DNA of 64,000 nucleotides from an uncultured Bacteroides sp. (GTDB taxonomy: Bacteria; Bacteroidota; Bacteroidia; Bacteroidales; Bacteroidaceae), in NCBI RefSeq assembly GCF_958445495.1, contig NZ_CAUCSQ010000004.1, forward strand, positions 72,990-136,989, read 5' to 3'. A program made the position numbers and the translations under genes. Of this stretch, positions 44,653-53,798 are shown in pieces. The notes under the pieces are model-generated. The model saw only the letters and a list, made by a program, of their open reading frames with translations. It was not told the DNA's origin and did not search any database. Position 1 is the first letter of the stretch. Each line of letters starts with the position of its first letter.

Positions 44653-47600
44653 TCATTCCTTTTTTGCATGTTCCTCCATATATTGCTTAGGCAACATCCC
44701 GAACATCTCCCTGAAACATTTCGAGAAATAACTGGAAGAGCCGAACCCCACCCGGTTCGCTACCTCGACAATCGGCAACCGGCTTCCTTGCAGCAGTTGC
44801 GCCGCCCGCTTCAAACGGATGCTGCGGATGAAATCGGTGGGCGTGTGTCCGGTAATGGATTGCAGCTTACGGTAGAGGCTCATGCGTACCATGCCCAAAT
44901 CCCGGCTCAGCTCCTCCACGCCATATTCCGGGTCGTCCATGTTCTTCTCGATATATTCCAGGCATTTCTGTATGAGCTGCTCGTCTACGGAAGTGATAGT
45001 GATGGCGCTCGGATTTACCTCGATATTCTTACGGAATTCCTGTTTCCTCTTCTCTTGCTGCTCTATCAGTTTCTCAATGCGCACCATCAGCATATCAAAA
45101 TTGAAAGGTTTTGCCATATAGGAGTCCGCTCCTACTTCATAACTGTTTATCTTGATGTCGTCGGCCGTACGGGCAGTCAACAATATCACCGGAATATGAG
45201 AAGTCTGCACGTTCGTCTTAATCCGGCGGCAAAGCTCGATACCGTCTACCTTCGGCATCATGATATCACTGATAATCAGGTCGGGATTCTCTTCTACCGC
45301 CTTCTTCTCTCCTTCTTCACCGTCCGCAGCCTCCACTATCCGGTAGAAATCCTCCAACTGCTCTTTCAAGAATGTGCGGAACTCCCGGTTGTCTTCCACC
45401 AACAGCAGCTTCCGCATATTATCATCCGCGACGGATACCGCCGTTGCCCCTTCTTTCACCTCCGAAGGTTCCGTTCCCGCAACTTCCTCCGGCACATCCT
45501 CTCTCTCCGGTTTCAAATCCATAGGCAACCGGACGGTAAATACGGAACCCCGGTCAATCCGGCTGTCGACAGCAACCCTGCCGCCGTGAAGGTTCACGTA
45601 TTCCCTTACCAGATGAAGCCCGATGCCGCTGCCTATCTTTTCGTCCCCCTCATTTCCGACCTGGTAGAAACGGTCAAAGATATAAGGCAAATCCGACGGG
45701 GAGATTCCAATCCCCGTATCGGACACTGCAATCCGCACGTAATTCCTCCCTTCCGTCTCTTCCACAGCAAGTGACAGGCTGACCGTCCCCCCTTCCGGAG
45801 TGTACTTGAACGCATTGGACAGGAGATTGTTCACAATCTTATGCACTTTGTCTCTGTCGAAAAACATATAAAGAGCCCTGTGTTCCGATTCATTCACGAA
45901 GTTGAGATGTTTCTCCACGGCCATCGGCATAAAGTTATTGTAGGCGGAGACGATGAACTCTTCCATATCCCCGTTCATCAGGTGCAGTTTCTCGCCTTTC
46001 ATTTCCAGTTTCCGGAAATCCAGCAATTGATTTACCAGCGACAAGAGGTTCTGCGCATTCTTATAAATAGTGCCTAACTGCTTTTTCACCGCCTCATCCG
46101 TCAACCGGCGTATCATCATGTCCAACGGAGTGATAATCAACGTCAGCGGGGTACGCAGCTCATGGCTGATATTGGTAAAAAAGCGGAACTTCATCTGGTC
46201 CAGCTCTTCCTTTTGCTTCAACGCCTCTTCCTCCTGCATACGAATCATTTTCTGCCGGTTGCGCCGGTTAACCACATACACCAGAAGGGTGACAAACAGA
46301 ATGCCCGACACGACATAGAAGATACGGGCAGCCAACGTGTCCCAAAACGGAGGACGGACAACGATTTTGAAATCGGACTCCGGCCCCCATACTCTGTCAT
46401 TGCCGGCGGCGGACACGCGAAAGACATACTCGCCGGAAGGAAGATTGTTATATACCACACGCCCTTGCCCGTTCTCAAACAACGTCTCTGTCCACTCTTT
46501 ATCGAATCCCTCCAAACGGTAGCGGAAAGAAGTCTGAGAGGGATTAGGGAAGTTCAGCCCGGAAAACTCAAGCGTGATGTAATTCTCGTCATAATCCAGC
46601 CGTACCCCGTCCGAATAGCTCAACGCCTTATCAAACAAGACCCGTCCGTTATACTTTTCACCCGGAACCACCGGGACATTGAACAAGCGGAACGAGGTGA
46701 ATAAAGGGCGGTTGAGGCACTGGTTGTCTGTCATGTTCTCCGGCGAGAAAGTGATAAACCCGTTCATCAATCCTAAAAAGAGGCGGTTATCTTTCGTTAT
46801 CAGCGAAGGGAAGCTGTACAAATCATCCTGGCGGATTTCATCTTCCGACAGGCAGCTTATCACATGAAAACCGTATTTGCCGGCTTGCCGTTCTACCTTT
46901 ATTTTATAAACGGAAGTGACCGTTGAAATCCAGATGTCGCGGTTTTTATCCTCCATCACATTCAGGATAGCCTTGGACAATCCTTCTTCTTTCCCCAGCG
47001 TATAACTCTGCCCGTCGGGAGCCAGGACACTCAAGCCGTACTGGGTGGCAAACCACAATGTTCCCTCGCGGTCTTTCAATATCTGATTGTACTTGATGCT
47101 TCCTTGATTGAATATCGAACCGGTCCGCCCGTCCTCTTCCGGTATCCATATCGTATTCTCCTCCGGATTATAGATATAAAGCCCGTTATCGCTGCCGACC
47201 ACCAGACGGCCCCGGTTATCTATCGCCAAGGCATTGGCAACCTTGTATTTTTTCAGTTCGGGAAACTGTTCGGACAACAGGCTTATCCGCCCGTCCTCCG
47301 GATTAAAAAGCCCTACCCCGCCATATATGCTGACCCACAGCCGTCCGGAAGAATCTTCCACCATTACACGTATATTACTGAAATCCAATTCGTTCTGATA
47401 ATCCGTGTCGGGATAATCGTAAGAACGGACTTTCCCGTGCTCGATGCAATACAACCCGTCATGATACGTCCCTACCCAGATACGTTGCCGGCTGTCCTCA
47501 TACAATACACGGCAATTCTTACGGTCGAACTCGCGATACAACCGGTTCATGCTCCGGGCTTCCGGGTCATAACGGTATATTCCTTCGGTAGTTCCCATCA

Positions 47601-48729
47601 ATATTTCCCCTTTCGATGTTTCGAGCATACAGCGGATTTCTTCCCCTTTCCAGTCACCGCCAACCGTCTTCCTGTTGCACAACGTAATTTTGTTCATGCT
47701 GGGATGGTAATAGCATATCCCCTGATTATACAGCCCTATCCAGACGGAATTGTCTTTCCGGTCGCAATAGATGCTCTGAATCCCGTTCCGTAGCGTATTG
47801 CCCGACAGCAGAGGGATGTCCAATATCCGGGTCACGGAGAAGTTATGCATATCAATCACATAAAAACCGTCCAGAACTGTCCCGACCCATGCATTTCCGC
47901 CGTTATCCACATCCATGGAAGTAAACCACGAATAATGGCCGAGCCGTATCCCTGTAATCGGGTTCCATTTCTTGTTGTAGACATCATAATAACCTACTCC
48001 CCGGTCCCACATGAGCCAGAAATCTCCATTATCGAGTATCTTTAAAATCACCCGGTCGTCCGGTTTCAGTTGTCCCTCCAGGAAATCAAGCTGCCGGACA
48101 AAACGTTTCTTTTCCAAATCATAACAACGGATGGCGCCTTTCCGATGGACCATCCAACTGTATTTTCCGTGGCTCTCCACTCCCAGCAACCCGCCGTAAT
48201 ATTCCATAAACTCATCATTCCTGCACACCTGTTCCACCGACTTCGTTTCCGGGTCATACATGTAGACGGAAGAACCCGGCATGAGAAACCAGCAACGTTT
48301 TTCAGAGTCGATTATCATATCCTCCACTCTCTCTTTCAGCCCGAACTGCCGGAACAAAGAATCTACATTATAGACATAGCATTCGGCCGTCAAGTCAAAG
48401 ACGCGCAGGCTCTTGCGCTCTTTCATCCACAGCCGGTTGCCGGCATCAATATATTGTTCAGGAATGATATGGTTGTACGCAATCGAATATTCGCCATGAA
48501 TATTGAAAGGAAAGTTTGAATAGTTCGCACCGTCATACAGGCTTAACAACACAGTGCTCCGCACACCGACACGCCCGTCGGGAATGGGGAAAACGCCCTT
48601 GACATAGTTATCCGGCAATCCTTCGACAACCCCAATCTGACGGAACACATAAGGAGATTCTTGCGGGCTGACACGACCCGAACACAATAATCCCCCCATT
48701 ATGATTAACAGACATATCCGAATTTTCAT
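44653..48729 (-). CDS. Hybrid two-component system (HTCS) sensor kinase/response regulator
   Basis: A 1358-residue single-chain sensor-regulator. A signal peptide is followed by a two-domain periplasmic propeller (about 25-670, repeated VWIGL/IWVGTYHDGLYCIE blades), a Y_Y_Y domain (about 690-770) and a transmembrane helix (near 785-805, VVSGILFVTLLVYVV). Then come a histidine kinase with phospho-accepting H in NISHELRTPLTL (near 852), a HATPase domain with GSGIGLHLVREYV, a receiver domain with LLLVEDNREF and ISDIMMPKVDG (phospho-acceptor D near 1155), and a C-terminal AraC HTH (about 1255-1355). It senses an oligosaccharide in the periplasm and activates the central PUL. It starts 42 bp after the PL38-like gene. 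Confidence 0.96.
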   Translation of the reverse strand: MKIRICLLIIMGGLLCSGRVSPQESPYVFRQIGVVEGLPDNYVKGVFPIPDGRVGVRSTVLLSLYDGANYSNFPFNIHGEYSIAYNHIIPEQYIDAGNRLWMKERKSLRVFDLTAECYVYNVDSLFRQFGLKERVEDMIIDSEKRCWFLMPGSSVYMYDPETKSVEQVCRNDEFMEYYGGLLGVESHGKYSWMVHRKGAIRCYDLEKKRFVRQLDFLEGQLKPDDRVILKILDNGDFWLMWDRGVGYYDVYNKKWNPITGIRLGHYSWFTSMDVDNGGNAWVGTVLDGFYVIDMHNFSVTRILDIPLLSGNTLRNGIQSIYCDRKDNSVWIGLYNQGICYYHPSMNKITLCNRKTVGGDWKGEEIRCMLETSKGEILMGTTEGIYRYDPEARSMNRLYREFDRKNCRVLYEDSRQRIWVGTYHDGLYCIEHGKVRSYDYPDTDYQNELDFSNIRVMVEDSSGRLWVSIYGGVGLFNPEDGRISLLSEQFPELKKYKVANALAIDNRGRLVVGSDNGLYIYNPEENTIWIPEEDGRTGSIFNQGSIKYNQILKDREGTLWFATQYGLSVLAPDGQSYTLGKEEGLSKAILNVMEDKNRDIWISTVTSVYKIKVERQAGKYGFHVISCLSEDEIRQDDLYSFPSLITKDNRLFLGLMNGFITFSPENMTDNQCLNRPLFTSFRLFNVPVVPGEKYNGRVLFDKALSYSDGVRLDYDENYITLEFSGLNFPNPSQTSFRYRLEGFDKEWTETLFENGQGRVVYNNLPSGEYVFRVSAAGNDRVWGPESDFKIVVRPPFWDTLAARIFYVVSGILFVTLLVYVVNRRNRQKMIRMQEEEALKQKEELDQMKFRFFTNISHELRTPLTLIITPLDMMIRRLTDEAVKKQLGTIYKNAQNLLSLVNQLLDFRKLEMKGEKLHLMNGDMEEFIVSAYNNFMPMAVEKHLNFVNESEHRALYMFFDRDKVHKIVNNLLSNAFKYTPEGGTVSLSLAVEETEGRNYVRIAVSDTGIGISPSDLPYIFDRFYQVGNEGDEKIGSGIGLHLVREYVNLHGGRVAVDSRIDRGSVFTVRLPMDLKPEREDVPEEVAGTEPSEVKEGATAVSVADDNMRKLLLVEDNREFRTFLKEQLEDFYRIVEAADGEEGEKKAVEENPDLIISDIMMPKVDGIELCRRIKTNVQTSHIPVILLTARTADDIKINSYEVGADSYMAKPFNFDMLMVRIEKLIEQQEKRKQEFRKNIEVNPSAITITSVDEQLIQKCLEYIEKNMDDPEYGVEELSRDLGMVRMSLYRKLQSITGHTPTDFIRSIRLKRAAQLLQGSRLPIVEVANRVGFGSSSYFSKCFREMFGMLPKQYMEEHAKKE

Positions 48730-48771
48730 GCTTCTCTTTTTTGCAGTACCGTTATTAGTACGAATGAAAAG

Positions 48772-50700
48772 TCAAATCCCCTTATTCCGCTTCACGATTA
48801 TTTTCCGGATTTCAAGCCCGTCGCCGGCTTGCCCTATCTGCAAGCGAAGCACACAGGCGCCGGCGGAAAGAACGAGCTTCCCCACTGTTCCTTCCGTCCA
48901 TCGTCCGGAACGGGGCAATCGCGCCGTTCCCGTCTCCGCTCCCGAATCGGAAACTACGGACAACCGGGAATCTCCTTCCGACCGGTAGGCCGCATAAACG
49001 GCATACTCTCCGTCGGCAGGGACGCTTACGGTATAATTCATCCATTCTCCGTCTTCTATCCGGGTAACGACGTAATCTTTCCCCTCTTTCCGCAACTCTA
49101 CCGCCCCGTCGGGCCTGTATTCATTTCCGCGTTTCTTTCCCACATTATGGTAGGTATGTCCTTCGGGGTCTTCCGCAAGGCAATAATAGTCGTAATCGGC
49201 AGCGGGAATCCCGCAAGGTAATGAATGGATTCCCGGTATCCGTTTGCCTGCAACGAAGGAAACAGGCTCCCCCGCCATCCAAGGAGTCAGCCGTTTGGTT
49301 AATGTTCCCCATCCGGTCCATTCATAAAACCAGTTGGGCGCTATCCCCCAATTCTCACAGCCGTAATGTTCGATCATATAGTCACGGTAACGTTGCAACC
49401 AGGTATAGTTCTCCGCCGGCAACCCGGCTCGTACCGCATAATGCGCCAATGCCATCTCGCGGGTTCCGCCGCTGCCTGCCGCGTCTCCGCGCCCGTGAGG
49501 AGATACGGCGACAGATTCCCAACGCCCGCTGCGGCTTTTTATCCGGAGGAACTTTCCGTTCTCAAAGGTAGCTTCCTCCGGATTGCCGCTGTATCCTGCC
49601 GGCTCCCAAGGTTCTTCCTGTCCTTCATAAGCCCGGACTTTCGAAAGGTTGTAGCGGTAACTCCATTCCAGCCCTAAAAGCAACCGGTTATTGAGGCAAC
49701 TATACAGGGAATCTCCCTGGTTCCATGCCATTTCCGCAATAGCCACGTAATTGTGAACGCCCGCCAGTACATGCCCCTGGTCACGGCAGGACTCCTGGCA
49801 CTGGCCGTTCGGATAGATATAATGCCGCAACTGCTCATCGTATCCGTAATCGGGAATCCGGTTTTCCCTTCCTTCCAGTTGATAATCAAGGATGGTCGGC
49901 GATTTCCTGACCGGTTTCCCACCGGTCACCGGCGGTCCTGAAGGATAAGGCAAATCGTCCGGACGATGTTCCATCCCCGACAAATAACGATAAGCTCTGT
50001 CATACATTATTTCGTTATCCAGGTAAATGCCCATCGCCATCATCCCGCGGGCGGCGAAAAGTCCTTGGTTACCGAACCTCGCTGCATCGAAATTATAAAT
50101 ATTCCAATAGAAGGTTATTCCGTTTTTCGAGTCATCCCGATAATCCGCATACCGGGAAGAGAGGTTCTCCGTATTGCTATATCCGGGATAGACCAGCATT
50201 TCCTTGAAACGCTGCTGGTCTTCCGCTTTCCACCCAGCATAACCGCGCATTAATTCGGCTGCCTCGACCAGGAGGTAAATCTTCCCGTTGTCCAAAGGGG
50301 CGGTCCCGCGGGAACTGGTATTCGTATAATAAGAGTTGGCATTCAGATACTCCACCGCTTTGCGGGCATAAGCTTCATCATCCGTCAGATGCCAAAGCAG
50401 GGCCAAGTCATGCGCCCGCCTGCCGTCCGCCCCGATAGTGGCGTTAAAGCGTCCCTCCCTGATTTGCCCGCCCCGGTTGGCGACTTGCGTATCGAGTGAA
50501 GAATAGGGAGACTCTTTCAGTTTCAGGAAGGTAGAATAATAAGGTTCCCGTTTCGCCTTGACCATAGCTTTCATCCGGTCCAAATCCCCCTGGGTATAGG
50601 TGATGCCGGGATGAACGAATTGCCGTCCCTGCGCTCTCGCCGCCTGTCCGGCAATCAGGAAAGCAGCACAGCACAAGAAGAAAAAAATATCCTTTTTCAT
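48772..50700 (-). CDS. PL38-like lyase with C-terminal carbohydrate-binding-like module (copy 2)
   Basis: A 642-residue secreted protein. After the signal peptide (about 1-23) comes an all-helical alginate-lyase-fold domain (about 30-480), with NDEIMYDRAYRYLSG and the conserved ESCRDQGHVLAG block near residues 299-310, followed by WNQGDSLY. It shares this block with the protein at 33561-34859. The C-terminal part (about 520-642) is a beta-sandwich resembling a CBM6/35-type module (EDGEWMNYTVSVPADGEYAVY, LRLQIGQAGDGLEIRKI), absent from the other copy. Predicted role: beta-elimination of a uronic-acid polymer such as glucuronan or alginate-like glycan. It lies just upstream of the HTCS gene. 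Confidence 0.77.
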   Translation of the reverse strand: MKKDIFFFLCCAAFLIAGQAARAQGRQFVHPGITYTQGDLDRMKAMVKAKREPYYSTFLKLKESPYSSLDTQVANRGGQIREGRFNATIGADGRRAHDLALLWHLTDDEAYARKAVEYLNANSYYTNTSSRGTAPLDNGKIYLLVEAAELMRGYAGWKAEDQQRFKEMLVYPGYSNTENLSSRYADYRDDSKNGITFYWNIYNFDAARFGNQGLFAARGMMAMGIYLDNEIMYDRAYRYLSGMEHRPDDLPYPSGPPVTGGKPVRKSPTILDYQLEGRENRIPDYGYDEQLRHYIYPNGQCQESCRDQGHVLAGVHNYVAIAEMAWNQGDSLYSCLNNRLLLGLEWSYRYNLSKVRAYEGQEEPWEPAGYSGNPEEATFENGKFLRIKSRSGRWESVAVSPHGRGDAAGSGGTREMALAHYAVRAGLPAENYTWLQRYRDYMIEHYGCENWGIAPNWFYEWTGWGTLTKRLTPWMAGEPVSFVAGKRIPGIHSLPCGIPAADYDYYCLAEDPEGHTYHNVGKKRGNEYRPDGAVELRKEGKDYVVTRIEDGEWMNYTVSVPADGEYAVYAAYRSEGDSRLSVVSDSGAETGTARLPRSGRWTEGTVGKLVLSAGACVLRLQIGQAGDGLEIRKIIVKRNKGI

Positions 50701-50961
50701 GTAAGTGAGACTTTAAGCTTTATCTTTTTCCACGTCGCTAAAATAACTGAAAAGTTAGAATTACACAAATCCGCAATTCCTTTTCCAGTGCGGGATTATC
50801 CAACAATCCGACTTCTTGCCGTTACTTGCAGGTCAAAAATAAAAGACGTGGAATCACCCTTACTTTCTGATAGGAAAAATAACAATCTCCGGTTTATTAC
50901 CGGTTTGCCATTAAGGGAAAAGGACTTATCCTTCTATCCTTATATGCAGCGGGGGAACCGG

Positions 50962-52383
50962 TTATTTTACCTTGATGCCCTCTACGAACTCATTAGTGAT
51001 GAAGCCGTCGGCAGTCTTCATCCTTATTCCGTTAATCACCACATTCTCGAAAGTCACATTCTTCACCATACGGTTCTTATCGAATCCTTTCAGCAAAGAA
51101 GGACTCTCCCCCACTCCATCATAAGTGATATTGCGGAAAATGATGTCTTCAATGCCTCTCCCCGGCTGTTTATCGTATTTCGGATTGAAACGGACATTTA
51201 CATGGAATAACCGCCCTTCCTGGATGCTTTCTACCCTGATGTTTTCGAACAGGACTTTTCTCACCAGATTCTTATCGCCGCAATCTACAGCCATACATCC
51301 CTGATAAAGCGCGTCATCTTCATCGTGCTCTAAAATATCGACATTACGGACTGTTATATTCTCTATCACTTCACCCGTGGCATCGTCCGGATTTCCATGC
51401 CCGCCGATATTGACCGGATGGGCGACATCCGCCCAAAGGACCGAATTCTGCAATGTCACGTTCTTCGTCCCTCCGTAGTACTCCCAACGATGTGCATATA
51501 TGGCAACGCAATCGTCGCTGTTCCTCATAAAGACATTATCAATCAGCACGTCATTGCAACACATCAAATCAATTCCGTCACTCCATCCTTTGCAACTGAA
51601 CGATTTTAAATTCCTGATTGTCAATCCTGCGGTTTCTCCACCGAATATCGTATAATGGTCGGGATTCACCACAGTGATGCCCTCTATCAGTATGTTCTTC
51701 GAACGGGTCACCTCCACACCCCGTATCGGATGGTCGAGGATGCCGCGGCCAAGGATGCGTACATTCTCCGCCCCGTCTACAAGAAGCTTTGCTTTTACCA
51801 CTGCCCCCGGAGCGAGATAGACAGTCGTGTTTGAAGGAATCCGTATCTGATTGTTCGGCAAATCGTCCGGTTTATGGACGCCCGGCCCGAAATACATCAC
51901 TCCGTCGCCGCTTTCCGTATATGTTTCCGTCTCCAGGGGATTGGCAAACAAATGAAGATTGTGCAGACGGTCTCCATTAAATTCCACGGACAGGTATCGG
52001 GGTTCCGTCAGCGTGAAAAAGACGGCGTTCCGGTTGACCGTATGTGAAATGCCGGCTGCCGACGGACGGATTTTCACATCTTGTATCAGGCCGTTGTTCT
52101 TTTTCACCATGACTTCCACGGGGCCTTCCATATCGAATTGTACCATTGAGGCCGGTTGTGCCCGGACAGCTCTCACCCTGTCCATATCCACACTGACCTC
52201 ATATTCGAAAAGTTCCTTCCATTCTCCGCCTGCCTCACGGACTTTGACGGTATATTCATCATTATGCGCCATACCGGCATCCCGCCCTTCAGGATAAGTC
52301 ACTAAGCGGGCGTTCCCCAACGTGGAAAATACAACAGCCATTGCCAGCAGCCATTTTCTTTTTTCCGATAAAATTCCTGTCAT
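50962..52383 (-). CDS. GH28-like beta-helix enzyme with N-terminal beta-sandwich (copy 2)
   Basis: A 473-residue paralogue of the protein at 32040-33446, with the same N-terminal beta-sandwich (HNDEYTVKVREAG, MVQFDMEGPVEVMVKKNNG, LSVEFNGDRLHNLHLFANP) and beta-helix. Key motifs align: GWSDGID (266-272), NSDD (288-291) and VAHPVNIGGHGN (320-331). The N-terminus is a moderately hydrophobic signal (LLAMAVVFSTLGNA). It is the first gene of the segment leading through the second PL38-like lyase to the HTCS gene, 261 bp upstream of the lyase. The near-identical motif set argues for the same reaction as copy 1, possibly at different chain lengths or in a different compartment. Confidence 0.8.
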   Translation of the reverse strand: MTGILSEKRKWLLAMAVVFSTLGNARLVTYPEGRDAGMAHNDEYTVKVREAGGEWKELFEYEVSVDMDRVRAVRAQPASMVQFDMEGPVEVMVKKNNGLIQDVKIRPSAAGISHTVNRNAVFFTLTEPRYLSVEFNGDRLHNLHLFANPLETETYTESGDGVMYFGPGVHKPDDLPNNQIRIPSNTTVYLAPGAVVKAKLLVDGAENVRILGRGILDHPIRGVEVTRSKNILIEGITVVNPDHYTIFGGETAGLTIRNLKSFSCKGWSDGIDLMCCNDVLIDNVFMRNSDDCVAIYAHRWEYYGGTKNVTLQNSVLWADVAHPVNIGGHGNPDDATGEVIENITVRNVDILEHDEDDALYQGCMAVDCGDKNLVRKVLFENIRVESIQEGRLFHVNVRFNPKYDKQPGRGIEDIIFRNITYDGVGESPSLLKGFDKNRMVKNVTFENVVINGIRMKTADGFITNEFVEGIKVK

Positions 52384-52504
52384 ATCTATAAACCGTTAAC
52401 TATTTCAATTCTGACGCACCGAAGATTGCCGCAAAGCTGTACCTGCCTCTTCTGCAATGGCGGCAAACCGGCAACGGGAGTCGCTTCCGGCAAATGACGG
52501 ATGC

Positions 52505-52550
52505 AAAAATCTCCTTTATTGTTTATTACGAACAACAAAGGAGATTTACC
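52505..52550 (-). terminator. Strong intrinsic terminator after the porin gene
   Basis: A 17-bp stem with a single mismatch (arms 52507-52523 and 52531-52547, loop TATTACG) is followed on the minus strand by TTTTT. It ends the DUF5690-porin transcript and separates it from the GH28-like gene downstream. Confidence 0.85.
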
Positions 52551-52646
52551 TGTTTCTTTTCAAACTTTTATCTGTCTTTTATCCGTTTTTTCTCATGCGG
52601 ACGGGCATACCGGATGGAAACGGGGTATTCCGCCGGAACCGTTCCG

Positions 52647-53798
52647 TTAGAATATGAACTGGAAGCGTCCCTGTAACACGCTGAAGTTCCCTGTCTCCCG
52701 AACCTGTGCGCCGGAAATAAAATAGCTGTAATTCAATTTCACTGCGACGTGTTTATTGATATAGTAATTCAACCCGACGGAAAGGTCTTTCTGCGTTCCT
52801 CCTGCTATACCGGCGTCATTCAACGTGAGGTAATTGAAACGGGCGCATAGCTCAAGAGACTTTCCTTCCGGCCTTCCGGGACAAGCCGATTCTTCGTCAT
52901 ACAGGTAACGCTTGCCTGACAACAACCAGGCGCATTGCAGGTAGGCTCCTTGCGCCGTATAATTTTCGAAACCCTCTTCCCGCTTCACGCGGGCACGGAT
53001 ATATTCGCTTTGAAGAAGGAATTTATGATAGTAAACCAATAATTCGGTTCCTATCTTGAGCTGTGCCGTCGCATGGTCCACATCGGCCCGTAGCAGGGCA
53101 CGGTTGTCAATCGTACTTACTCCCGGAGATTCGTAGGTAAAGGTTTTCACGTTACCGTCTTCGGGAAGCGCACCATCCGGCGTACGCCGGATAACCGCCG
53201 CCCCGATATGTACCAGTCTGTTTTTTTCATAAACCGGACGATAAACGAAGCGTCCGTCAACGGCATATCCTTGCGATACATTTTTCAGATTGCCCAAATC
53301 ATTATCGGTAAAGAATCCGCCACACCAGTAATAATGCCTGGTACGGTAAGAATAAGCGACTCCTATACGCCGGCCGTTCGTCAACGCCAGGACTGCTCCC
53401 GGAGACTGATGGAAGCGAAGGTCAAACGTACTGCAAAGCATGTCGAGGCTGAAAGGTTCGTAAAACTGGCCTATCCGGATGGAGTGTTTTTTATATGAAT
53501 AGTCGGCAAAGGCGTCCTTGACGGCTGCTTTATTTCCCGCATATCCTATTTCCAGCTTCATTGTCCAATCCTTGTAGCCGGCTTTTACGCCGATACGGAG
53601 GTCGTTAAACTCCGTACCGTTTCCAAAGTGGCCGGGATTTTTCAGATAAACTCCTCCGTCCATAAGCATGCGTCCGGTAATTTTATAGGATATCGCGTCA
53701 GGCACGTTCTGCGCTGTGCCACGGACAGCCAGCAGAAGTAAAAGCAAAAGAAAGGATGATGTCAATCCCGGTTTTATTTCTTTCATCGGCTGTTTCAT
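52647..53798 (-). CDS. OprP/OprO-like outer-membrane porin
   Basis: A 383-residue beta-barrel protein with a signal peptide (about 1-29), SYKITGRMLMDGGVYLKN at the barrel start, FNDLRIGVKAGYKDWTMKLEIGY and IRIGQFYEPFSLDML, which are hallmarks of the phosphate-selective porin O/P family. The C-terminal strand ends in phenylalanine (GRFQFIF), as required for barrel assembly. Its ATG overlaps the TGA of the DUF5690 transporter gene by one base (TGATG), so the two are translationally coupled. Together they could move a small anionic or sugar-derived solute across both membranes. The solute is not identifiable from the sequence. Confidence 0.85.
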   Translation of the reverse strand: MKQPMKEIKPGLTSSFLLLLLLLAVRGTAQNVPDAISYKITGRMLMDGGVYLKNPGHFGNGTEFNDLRIGVKAGYKDWTMKLEIGYAGNKAAVKDAFADYSYKKHSIRIGQFYEPFSLDMLCSTFDLRFHQSPGAVLALTNGRRIGVAYSYRTRHYYWCGGFFTDNDLGNLKNVSQGYAVDGRFVYRPVYEKNRLVHIGAAVIRRTPDGALPEDGNVKTFTYESPGVSTIDNRALLRADVDHATAQLKIGTELLVYYHKFLLQSEYIRARVKREEGFENYTAQGAYLQCAWLLSGKRYLYDEESACPGRPEGKSLELCARFNYLTLNDAGIAGGTQKDLSVGLNYYINKHVAVKLNYSYFISGAQVRETGNFSVLQGRFQFIF

